Source: Ehretia macrophylla
Lineage: Eukaryota > Streptophyta > Magnoliopsida > Boraginales > Ehretiaceae
Reading direction: 5' to 3'
Assembly: GCA_037974665.1 (NCBI GenBank)
Contig: CM075766.1
Coordinates: 49,309,069-49,373,068, forward strand
DNA: 64,000 bases
Shown piece by piece: positions 37,632 through 48,756 of the stretch (position 1 is its first letter; every line of letters begins with the position of its first letter). A model generated the notes under the pieces. That model saw only the letters and a list, made by a program, of their open reading frames with translations. It was not told the origin of the DNA and did no database searches. The position numbers and the translations under genes are program-made.

Positions 37632-40600
37632 CTAGTCAACAAACAACTCCGGATACTGATCCCGAACCTGGTCCTCTCTTTCCCAAGTTGCTTCCTCAAA
37701 CCCATGATGATTCCACAGAACCTTTACTAACGGAATACTCTTCCTGCGAAGCTCCTGAACTTTCCGATCCACAATTCGAATCGGTTTCTCTTCATAAGAC
37801 AACTTCTCTTCAATCTGCAAAGGCTCGGGTTCAAGTACATGTGAAGGGTCTGGACAGTACTTCTTCAACATAGACACGTGGAACACATCGTGTAGTCTCG
37901 ACAAGCTCGGAGGCAAAGCTAACCGATAAGCCAAAGGACCTACCTTTTCGGTGATCTCATACAGACCCACATACCTGGGACTAAGCTTCCCGCTCTTACC
38001 GTGCCGAATCAATCCCTTCCGTGGAGAAATCTTAAGAAACACCCAATCTCCCAAATCAAACTCAAGATCTCAACGGTGCTTATCCGCATAACTCTTCTGA
38101 TGACTCTGAGCTGTAAGCATACGCTGGCGAATAAGGTGAACATTATCTACCATCTTAATCATCTGAGGTAACACAATCGGATCAACTGTTCTCATCTCTC
38201 CAACCTCTTCCCAATATAACGGGGATCTGCATTTTCGACCATACAACGCCTCGTAGGGAGTCTACTATGAGTCATACCTATAGTAGATTGATAACTATTG
38301 TTGTAGGCGAACTCCGCTAAAGGCAAAAACTTCTCCCAGTTCTTCCCAAAGTCTAGCACACATGCCCGAAGCATGTCTTCCAAGATCCTGATAGTTCTCT
38401 CAGACTGGCCATAAGTTTGCGGATGATATGCAGTACTGAAGCTCAACTTAGTTCCCATGGCCTCTTGCAACTTCTGCCAAAAACGAGATCTGAATCTGGG
38501 ATCTCTATCTGACACTATACTCTGTGGCACACCATGCAATCTCACAATATTAGCAACATAAAGCTCAGCTAGCTTATCAAGGCTATCCTGTTTGTTCACG
38601 GGAATAAAATGTGTAACTTTAGTCAAGCGGTCCACAACAACCCAAACAGAATCACATCATCTCGGAGATCTAGGAAGATCGGTCACAAGGTCCATTGTTA
38701 TATGTACCCACTTCCATTGCGGAATCGACAACGGCTGTAGAAGTCCGGCTGGCCTCTGATGCTCAACTTTAACCCTCTGACAAGTCAAACATCTGGATAC
38801 ATACCCAGCAATCTCCTTCTTCATATTGTTCCACCAGAAGTGTTGTTTCAAGTCTCTATACATTTTTGTACTGCCCGGGTGAATCGTATACCTCGAATTA
38901 TGTGCCTCGGACAGGATCTCATTCTTCAAAGTCGGATCATCAGGAACACATACTCTATCCCTGAATCTGAAGATGCCATCTGCATGTAATTTAAACTCTG
39001 ACTCTCCCCCTTTTGATTTTTCTTGGATCTTCAAGATGTGAGGATCAGTCTTCTGAGCCTCTCTGATCTGTGCTAGCAACCCTGACTGAATCTGCAAACT
39101 AGCAAATCGAATCCCTACCTCAGTAGCTTCTGGCTTCCATGAACAAATTTCTTCCAAAGTCTCCCAATCCTTGATAATTAAGCTTGCAACAGTAGCCTTC
39201 CGGCTCAAAGCAACAGCAATAACATTTGCCTTACCTGGCATATAGTTAATAGAACAGTTGTAACCACCCAATAGCTCTAGCCACCTCCACTGCCTCATAT
39301 TCAAATCCTTCTGCGAGAACAAATACTTGACACTCTTGTGGTCACAAAAAATTTCAAATCTTCAACCACACAAGTAATGACGCCACTTCTTCAATGCAAA
39401 CACAACTGCAACTAACTCAAGATCATGTGTAGGGTAATTGACTTCATAAGGTTTCAACTTACTAGAAGCATAGGCAATCACCTTACCATTCTGCATTAAA
39501 ACACAGCCCAATCCTTCCTTAGATGCATCACTGTAGACAACAAAGTTCTCTGTTCCTTCAGGTAAAGCTAGTAAAGGAGCTGTAGTTAGTCTCTTCTTCA
39601 ATTCTTGGAAACTGGATTCACATTTAGCATCCCAGTTGTAAGCAACTTTCTTCCGAGTCAACTGGCTCAAAGGTCCATAAATTTTGGAAAAGTCTTTAAC
39701 AAATCTCCGGTAGTAACCTGCCAATCCAAGAAAACTCCGAATCTCTAACACCGTCTCAGGTCTCTTCCAAGATGAAACAACTTCAATCTTAGCTGGGTCC
39801 ACTGAAATTCCTCGGTCTGAAATGATATGGCCTAGAAAAGATATCTGATTCAACCAGAACTCGCACTTGCTGAATTTAGCAAAAAGCTTGTTTTCCTGCA
39901 AAGTCTGTAGCACAATCCTCAAGTGTTGCTCATGTTCAGCCTCATTCTTCGAATACACTAAAATGTCGTCAATAAAGATCACGACAAACTGATCAAGGTA
40001 AGGTCAAAAAACCCTCTGCATCAAGTCCATGAATGCGGCTGGTGCATTCGTCAATCCAAACGGCAACACAACAAACTCATAGTGGCCATATCTAGTCCTG
40101 AATGCCGTCTTCGGTATATCGTCACTCCGAATCCTAAGTTGATAGTAACCCTGCCTCAAGTCAAATTTGGAGTAAACACTCGCACCCTGCAACTGGTCAA
40201 ACAATTCTTCAATCAACGGCAAGGGGTATTTATTCTTAATCGTGACTTGATTAAGTCCCCTGTAATCAATGCATAACCGTAGCGTGCCGTCTTTCTTTCT
40301 CACAAATAACACAGGCGCACCCCACGGCGAAGAACTAGGTTGTATAAACCCTTTCTCAAGCAAGTTCTGAAGCTGAATTTTTAACTCCTGAAGTTCAGCC
40401 GATGCCATTCTATAAGGACTCCTAGAAATTGGCGCAGTGCCTGGCACAAGATCAATCACGAACTCAATCTCCCTATCCGGTGGTAAACCCGGTAATTCCT
40501 CGGGAAATACACCAGGGAAGTCTCTAACAATCGGAACCTCATTCAAACTCAACTTATCAGTAGGCTGATTGATCAAATAAGCTAAGTAAGCTTCACAACC

Positions 40601-42229
40601 CTTATTCAACAACTTAGAAGTCTTGATTGCTGATAAAAGAGGAATTCGGGCAGCCCTGCAATTCCCAACAATCTCCAGTACCGGTAGGTCAGGAACCTGA
40701 AGATAAACAATCTTTGTTCTACAATCCAACTGAGCATAGTACTTCCCCAACCAGTCCATTCCCAAAATGATTTCAAAGTCATGGAATGGCAATATAATTA
40801 AATCAGCAGGAAATTTACAGTTCTCAATACATATATCACAAGATTTGTAAATAGACTCAGTAACAAATTTTGCACCCAAAGGCGTACTAACTTCAACTTC
40901 ATGCGGCAATTTATCAATGAAAACATTCACAGATCGTGCACATGCAGGAGTTATAAACGAATGTGTAGCTCCGGGATCAATCAAAACTTTAACTGGCTGA
41001 GTATTGAGAAGAAAGGTACCTTCCACTATAGCTGTAGTATCGAGTAGCTCCTCTACATCCAGTGCAAAGACCCTAGCATGAACCCTCTGTGCTGGACGTG
41101 CACCTGCAGCCCTATTCTGAACACGTTGGCCTCCACCACGGCCCTGAACATTGTTATACTTAAGGCAATCTCTCACCCTATGATCATCACTGCCACAACC
41201 CGTACATTTACCACTCTTCCTCCAGCAGTTAGCCTCAATATGCCCCGATCGATTACAATAATTACACTGCTGATTTTGCCTAACTGCAGTGTTTCCTGTA
41301 GGTGCTGGGGCTCTGGCAGGGGTAGGAACTGTACCACCCTACTGGGGTCTAGTCACAGCTGGCCTAGCCTGAATCTGCTGCTGTGGCTGATACGGACGTT
41401 GCTGAGGACCCTGTGCAGAAGTCTGATACTGCCTCGGCTGACTCTGGCTGCTCTGGCCCAAATACTGCTTCTTACTCGGCTGACTGCTCTCAGCTAACAT
41501 CTCAGCCTTCCGTTTCTCAAACTTCGAGGCTGCCTGAAATGCCTCGGGAAAAGTAGTATAGGTCTGCCCAGTCAAATGCAACTGAATGTCCATTCTCAGC
41601 CCACGGACAAACCTATGTATCATCCTCCTAGCCGTCCGTACCAACTCGGGCATATACCTCGACAGGCTAACAAACCTAGCCTCGTACTGTGCAACAGTCA
41701 TATTTCCCTTCTTCAGGGCCACAAACTCGTCTTCCCTCCTTTCCATAGCCATCTCGGGAATATACTTATCCCGAAACTCAGTCACAAAATCATCCCATAA
41801 ATGTGGAACATCCTCACAATCCCACCTCAATCTGACAGTTATTCACCATTGCTCCGCATCACCCTCAAACAAGAATGATGCATAATATATTCTTGCCTCA
41901 TCTGTGTACCTCAAAGCGGTGAAAATTTTCTCGACACGGTTAATCCATCTCTCGGACGCCTCATCATCCGGCTCTCCGAAGAACTTTCCCAGCTCGTGCC
42001 TCAGAAATTTCTCTAACTGATTATTCTCAACTCTATACCCCTATCCACCAGGATTAACTTGATTTCCCTGGGGATTATTCCTGTCCTGCCTCTGTTCATG
42101 CAGCACCTGGGTAATCCGGTCTACTGCAGTTGTCATGGTAGCCATAAACTGCTCAGGCAACGGCTGCTAACCCTATTCTACTACCTCTTCATCTGATCCT
42201 ATACCTTGAGTACCACGATGTGGCGGCAT
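37632..42229 (-). pseudogene. Element C gag-pol remnant
   Basis: Minus-strand parts in order: Gag (retrotransposon gag core about 42000-41400, Gln/Pro-rich tail), two CCHC knuckles ([14 protein letters not shown] and [14 protein letters not shown], about 41270-41157), aspartic protease (IDPGATHSF, near 40980), reverse transcriptase ([25 protein letters not shown], and the FIDDILVYS site near 39970), RNase H ([13 protein letters not shown], near 39530), integrase zinc-binding part (about 38860-38700), integrase core with SDRDPRF and [11 protein letters not shown] (38640-38330), and a C-terminal region ending VLWNHHGFEEATWERED and YPELF, a chromodomain-like tail typical of Tekay/Del. It is a fossil with about eight breaks. 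Confidence 0.92.
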
Positions 42230-42523
42230 AGTAGCAATTTCACAATAGCTGGCAACATTTAAAAGCAGTTTATAGACAGAAATATAGCACATAAGATTAG
42301 ATAACACTCAAGTCAATAACAATCAAACATTCTAACACGCAATTCACATAACACAAGATTGACATGCCAAACTAATTCACTTTAAACACATAAGCACTCT
42401 AAGTTCACAAAGTCATGCTATAACACTTTCTTTCCACTTAACAATTATACAATAACACTCTAGCATTTTGGACCATTACCCCACACACCGAGAAACATAT
42501 CCCAGCTCATGCAAGACTATCAT
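42230..42523 (-). other. Element C leader
   Basis: About 0.3 kb between the primer site and Gag, AT-rich, no frame. Its primer-side end keeps a weak version of the leader block shared by A, B and D. Confidence 0.6.
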
Positions 42524-42535
42524 GCTCTGATACAA
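42524..42535 (-). promoter_or_regulatory. Element C primer-binding site, near-match
   Basis: The minus strand keeps TGTATCAGAGC, close to the initiator-Met complement seen exactly in A, B and D. It lies eight bases from the LTR edge at 42544. Confidence 0.8.
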
Positions 42536-42543
42536 CCTAAAGA

Positions 42544-44832
42544 TGTCACGCCCCGACCCGACCCCGCAAAAGGCCAAGCCCGGACCCGACACACGGACGG
42601 AGTCTCCTCTGTACCATGGACGTTTCGAAAACCCTAAAAATCAACATAATACTTGCGAAAGCCATAAAAACAATTAAAACAAGCCAACTTTCTTTGAAAA
42701 CATACATTCTCTTATTAACCAACTTTCCAAACCAAAATGCCATGCATACTACAAGAGTATTTATGCCACTAAACAGTTAGCTATTAGCATGCATTTTCTT
42801 ACTAGTCACAAGAGTATAAGTTACAACTTTACATTCTTCCAACTTATACAACATAAGACCGTAGAGGCCTCAAACTAGAAAATACATACAAGGCTACAAG
42901 CCTTAAAATTAAGCGACATCCAAGCAATAAACATAACAAGCATGGCTCGCACAAAATTTGGTAACCAACCACCAGCAAAGCAGAGAAGTGCTATCACGGA
43001 AACACCTCCACTTGCTCCTCCTCCTCTATTACCTCGATAGGTTCTGCTTCAACTACTCTTGTAAAAAAATAGTATAGAGAGGAATGAGCAAAAACTATTG
43101 CTCAACGAGGGCAATTGGTCTCAAGGATGGAGATGAGAGGAGTATGCAATGCAATTAGTCAAGCAACACATACAAATATCATACAGAATTATAATAAAGC
43201 CATCAATAAAGCAAGGCAAGTATTTAAAGCTGTAAACACTCATTCAAAGGATACGATACTCTTTTCACGAGCAACTTTCAAACTCGAATTCGATGACGAC
43301 GCGCCGGCCCAAACTACCTTATAACACCAGTTTGGAATACCCTGGAAGTGTCCATCAACCTACGACCCAAAACTCCCTGGGAGGCAACTCAAGCAAGAAG
43401 AGGGAGTAGCAGCGGAGCTAGAGCAACCAACACTGGCAACCCGAGGCTACCCAGAGAGGCCCATCACTCACGCGCGAGATACTATGCAAAGCAAGACTCG
43501 ATACAAGGCGATAACAAGCGATAAAGCCATACGTGGGAGAATAACAAAGTAGGTTACTCTCGCACGCAATAGCAACAATTGATAAGCATTTCAATCCAAA
43601 ACAATTCAAACAAGTATTTCAATCAACCCTAAGCATTCTATAGACATAAAATAAAGAAAACGAGCAAAAACACAAATCGACCCCAACTATCAAAACACTA
43701 CCATTTCCAAACGAGCCACAAGTTCTGGAAACCGACTTCGCCAATCTTCCTAAGTCACCATAAGGCACGTCTAAAGACCCCGAAACCTTACTTTACCCTA
43801 GAACTCGCGCAAAGCCCCGATTTCCCCCCTTTCTCGTTTGAACTACAACTATACCAACCAAACACCCAACCAATGCCATAATCACACCAAAAGTGCTTCC
43901 ATAGCCTCCCGAAACAATGCCAACACGCAAAATGAGAAAACGCCAAACTCGACCTAAACGGCCCCGACTTTCACCAAGGCTTAATTCCTGTTTTTTCCAT
44001 TACGCAACCCAAACAAACCATGCATTTAGGCATTCTAGCATACCTAGCACAATTCTACATCAACGGACAACATAACGGAACAACTTCATCGTTCCAAGGG
44101 TTTACTATTCATAAAACACTATTCAACAACTAGTTTAAACTACAATCTCAAAATTTAACCCCAGAAAATGTTAAAAAGCTATAAATACATGTTCTACAAT
44201 TGCCAAGGAACATTCTAGAAGCATCAAAACGATTTAAACAACAATCTACGAATAAAATCTAAAAATCATAAAGTTGATACACTAAACGTTTAAATGCGCA
44301 AATAACATGATTCCCTCACCTTAGGCACTCCTAGTCGTTAGGAAAATAACACTAGTCACCTCGGAAACCACCCCGCACGAGCTCACGCGAAGATTGAACG
44401 ATTGAAAGGATCAAAGGTGTTGTTTTTTTTTCCTTGGAGCTCACGGCCTGCTTGGCTATTTCAGCTGCTATATTTTTTTTTATTTTGTTAAGTTAAAAGC
44501 TTATTTAAGTGCTAAATTGGTCAAATGGCCAAAGGCCTACGTCAAACAACTTAAAACTTGGTCAAATGGCCTTATTTTGTGCATTTTAAACTCAAATAAC
44601 AATCACCAATAAAAATTTTAGCTAGCAACAATTAAAATATAAAATTTAAGTCATCTAAATACTAGTTTCACTATTTGCTGAGGACTAGAAACCGTTCTCT
44701 AGCTATTGCTCCCTAAATGCAATGCACGTTGCGACAGCAAGGAAGTAACAATTAAATCTCAGAGAATCTAAGAAAATATAATTTTCAAAATAATAAACAA
44801 GAAATTTTCACATTCCGGGCTCGGGTATTACA
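42544..44832 (-). repeat. Element C 5' LTR (right)
   Basis: A 2,289-bp partner of 35309-37590. The GC-rich core is at 43436-43470. It retains more CpG than the left LTR near the outer end. Confidence 0.93.
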
Positions 44833-47160
44833 CGCAAGACAACTCTTCAAGTACGAACTTTCACGAAATCACGAACTTTCCACCTAACATGACATTTCCT
44901 AAAATGTGGTGGAGAGGAGTGAGTATACACAACACGTATACTCAGTGAGGGCGAGACAGATATCGAGGTGGAGAGAAAGAAGATCGTGCAATGCAAATAA
45001 GACAGTTAAACCATATATTCAATACGAACAACAGTCAATATAAACAATAATACAATAAACAATTGAAGAAAGCATTAACACAACCATTCAAAGCTATACC
45101 ACACTCTGAAGGCTATGGTTCACTCATATGAGCAATGTACCATCTCACGAGTAATACATCAATCTCGAGCTTGATGTTGACAACGATGACAATAAGCGCG
45201 CAACCACCTTATAACATCCACTGGGTGTACTCCGGATGTACCCCGACACATCTACGACCCAAATCTCCCAGGGTGGCACCCTTAGCGAGAATGGGAATAG
45301 GACACGGAGCTAGAGCAACCAACCCTGGCAGCCCGAGACTGCCCAGAGAGGCCCATCACTCACGCGCCTGACACTATGCAATGCAATACGAGATACAAGC
45401 AATAAACGAGCGATAGCACGAAAGTGCAGATTAGTGGCGATAAACGAGATATCAAGGATTTACAATCAATAATAGCAATCAATTAACTTTTCAAGCATGG
45501 TTATCATTTATATCAACAATAATATCAATCAAACAAGTAATAGCAGTTCAAACTTGAAAACGACAAATATCACTATTCAATCTCTAACTTCCAAAGACAA
45601 TTACGAGCCAACGAGCTGCGGGATTATGAAACCGATTTCACTACATTCACTTAGGCACTACATGGCACATTTCTATGGCACGAAACCTCACTTTCCCAAC
45701 CGAAGCCCGAAAGTCCACCTATTGCATTTGAACTACAGCTATACTAACCGGTCACTCAATCACCGCCACAACAGCGCCAAAAGTGCTTCCATGCCCTCAA
45801 TAGCAAAACCCCCAACTCAATTCGAGCACGGTCAACACTTGGTCAAACGACCCCTTTACGTTTCCTTGTCTAATTTTCAATTTTAATAAAGGCTGGTCCG
45901 TTTTTATTGCACATTTCATCTTTCTATTATTAATGGCACCTATCCAAATCAAGAAATCGTAATTCGAATCAAAAATCCGAAAATCTAGGGTTTTACTATT
46001 CAAAAACACTATTTATTGTTCTTCCCTAATTTCACTTCGCATTTTTAGCCGTAAAAATCCCTAAATAACCATCAAACAATGCTCTCCGAACTCAAAGGAA
46101 CCTATATCAAGCAATTATAGGCATTATAACACAATATATATCAAATCTAAAAATTTGAAACAATAATCAAATTTCACAAAAAATGTACAAAAACGTGAAA
46201 ACCCTCACAGAGATTGACGAGGAAGACCCGCAAGGACCCGACCCATGACCCCCGAGCAATTCCACGCAAGATTGGAGAAGAAAATGCAAGAAAAATTCTT
46301 TCTATTTTGTCCCTTGAAGTTTCGGCCGGGGGGGGGGGGGGGTGGGGACAAAATGGGCATTTATGGATTTGTTTTGTTTTGATTTTTGCCTTGTTTTATT
46401 TTTAAAAGATGACAAAGGGCATTTTTGGTCATTTTGTAAGATCAAGCTTAAGTGAAAATATGGTCAAACAAGCTCATTTCGATGGCATTTAATCTATTCC
46501 AAGTTAAAACAATGCAATTAAATGAAAAACAACTAAAACTAATTAAATTAAGCTAAAAACATTTTTCACTAAATCCGAGGAATATTTCTCTAACTCTCAT
46601 TTTCGAAATGCTACGATCGAACGGCCAATAATCGATCACTAATCAAATGATGAGCAATAATATAAAACTATAATTTTTGAAAAGTAGAATAGTAGAATAG
46701 TTTAAAATTCACTCAGGCTCGGAGTTACTTTTCTCATTTAATTGAAAACTGAGTAATTTTAATACAAGACAATTAAAACCGATTGTTAAAATAATCAAAA
46801 CAATCAAAATAATCAATATTCATTTAAAAATAATTAATTTTACTATTTCTAGAATATTTTAAAGAATTATAAAATTAATGTTAAGATACAAATGAATAAG
46901 TTAATATAAACACGTAGTCAGATGCAATTAAATGCTAACATTTAAGATGACACTTAATTAAACACAAGAAAATAAATCTAATTACTATAAACAATAAAAA
47001 TAGGTAATAATCTTTTAAATTAATCAATATAAAAATTATTGAATGCTTTTAAAAGAAATAGCAAAATAGTGCAAAAATGGTTGATTTAACTAATTAAACA
47101 CTTAATTAAATGCAGTCAAATGCTAATAAATGCATGCCGGGTTCGGGTTATCACAGTAAC

Positions 47161-48738
47161 TCTCTCTCAAATAAGTGAGAATAGAGTAGAAAAGAATAAT
47201 AAGACCAATAGAATAGGAAGCACAAAGGAATGTTCCACCTACACATTTAAATACCAACAAGTCAAATCCTACAATCTATCTTCCTCTAAAACAAGACACT
47301 AAGGAGATCTAAAGAACCTAAGGAGTCATACCAATCACCAAACAAGATAAATCACTCCAAAATTTTTCATTCTGTACCAGACCAATCACTAAACAAGATA
47401 AATCACCGATTATCCAACAAGATTCACTAATGAAGACTCCAAAATATGATAACACAATACAGATTCATATTAACCCATTATAACACTAGTGAAATCTCAA
47501 TCATCAATTTAGAAAGTCATACCACCTAAAACTCAAAAGCTTGATGTAGGCAAATAAATGTTCACCCACCGAAATGCATTCTTATTTCCTCAAATAATTC
47601 TATCTCCCAACAATTACATCTTCGAATAAAGTAACTTTAGTCAAGAATCACTCTAATTGTCTCCAAGGTTTAAAGATCAAAACTCAAAAATATCCATTAA
47701 TAATATAGCAATCCCAAATAGTAGAAATATATACATGTTATACCACAATCTATTCCTTTCACAAATATACATCACTAATTCCTCAAATAAATTCATTCTA
47801 AAATAACCTCAAGAAAGTATTGTCTGAGTTGAGACTCCAAAAGTGTCTAATCACAACCTCATGGAGACCTCAACTTATGATCCATCTCCAAGTAATAACA
47901 AGTTAAACATGACAATAAAAGTAATTATAATCATCAAGATACATTGTTATTTCCTCAAACAACTTCATTCTCGCTAAAGGAACATCAAGAGAAGATCTAT
48001 TAAACTGAGACTAAAATCCATAAACATATTAATCAAGATCTCAATTCTAAACTACCAGAATAGTAATAATTCAAAATCATAGCCTACCTCTAGTTCCGAA
48101 AGCTCTTACAACCACCCTAGACATTAAAAGGCCACTCACGAGTTAAAACATGTATGCAAGTATATCATATGAAAGACAAGTACAACGTAATGCACAATTA
48201 TCATACAATGCAACATTATCACATAACACACAATTCAACATATAAGAAGCCAACATCACATAAACAAGTTATATCACAGAAGTAAGTTATAAACAATTAA
48301 AGTCACATAAGCAACAAACTTCACATAAGATAAGTTGATCACGTAACTCGCATTGGTCACTTAAAGTACATTGAACACCTAAAGCACGTTGTTTCACATA
48401 AGCTAGTTATAAACAATTAAAACCACATAAACAACTAACTTCACACAGACACTTCAATCTCATAAAACACATTTGTCACATAATACACATTAATCAGAAA
48501 ATGCATATTAACTACAACACATTGAGTACGTAAGACATGTTATCACATAAAACATATTGACCACATTAGTTCACTTAACACATAAAACATATTGATCACA
48601 TAAAAAGTTAGACACATAAGTAAATTAATCACATAAACAAATTAACATATGTTTCACTTTTCTTTCACTTAATACAAACTTTCATGCTTAGATCACTACC
48701 CACATTCAGAGGATACCCCGGCTGACAGCTAAACATGC
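47161..48738. other. Element A internal DNA, right part, non-coding with CACATAA-rich leader
   Basis: AT-rich with no coding signature. From about 48150 to 48650 the word CACATAA recurs many times at irregular spacing, as in the leader of element D (59380-59500). The last 90 bases before the primer site, with an ACCCACATTC block and GGATACCCCGGCTGACAGCT, are almost the same as in D at 59540-59587. Confidence 0.75.
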
Positions 48739-48750
48739 GCTCTGATACCA
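48739..48750 (-). promoter_or_regulatory. Element A primer-binding site
   Basis: On the minus strand this reads TGGTATCAGAGC, six bases from the LTR edge. It is an exact initiator-Met tRNA complement. Confidence 0.92.
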
Positions 48751-48756
48751 CTTAAA

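Larger units (their letters stand above)
35309..44832 (-). mobile_element. Element C: Ty3/gypsy chromovirus-like retrotransposon, decayed
   Basis: A 9,524-bp element with TSD CGCAA. Minus-strand order: 5' LTR 44832-42544, primer site about 42535-42524 (near-match), gag-pol region 42229-37632, hairpin and polypurine tract 37626-37591, 3' LTR 37590-35309. RT and RNase H lie before integrase, the gypsy order, and the C-terminal domain after integrase fits the Tekay/Del chromovirus lineage. LTRs are about 95 % alike by eye, with many differences at CpG. This is the innermost, hence latest, of the nest. The coding region has about eight breaks. Confidence 0.93.
30763..47155 (-). mobile_element. 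Element B: non-autonomous LTR element inside A, hosting element C
   Basis: GTAAC at 30758-30762 and 47156-47160 brackets the element. Minus-strand order: 5' LTR 47155-34858 (split by element C), primer site 34855-34844, internal 34857-33500, 3' LTR 33499-30763. Without C it is about 6.9 kb, of which two LTRs of about 2.75 kb each leave only 1,358 bp inside. No gag or pol motif is visible. Such a short, non-coding interior with very large LTRs marks a non-autonomous family (LARD/TRIM-like in logic, with unusual proportions). The end signals match C and A. LTR similarity is about 95 % by eye and is uneven, lower near the outer end. Confidence 0.9.
34858..47155 (-). repeat. Element B 5' LTR (right), split by element C
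   Basis: Halves 34858-35308 and 44833-47155 together make about 2.77 kb. CGCAA is present at both sides of the split (35304-35308 and 44833-44837), so C inserted after B. The GC-rich core is at 45327-45360. A 15-base G-run at 46328-46342 followed by GGGG is expanded relative to the left LTR. Confidence 0.92.

Noticed and set aside
48150-48650. Recurring CACATAA words as a CRISPR-like or satellite array
   Set aside because: Spacing is irregular, units are not of constant length, there are no spacers of uniform size, and the stretch sits in a retroelement leader of a plant.
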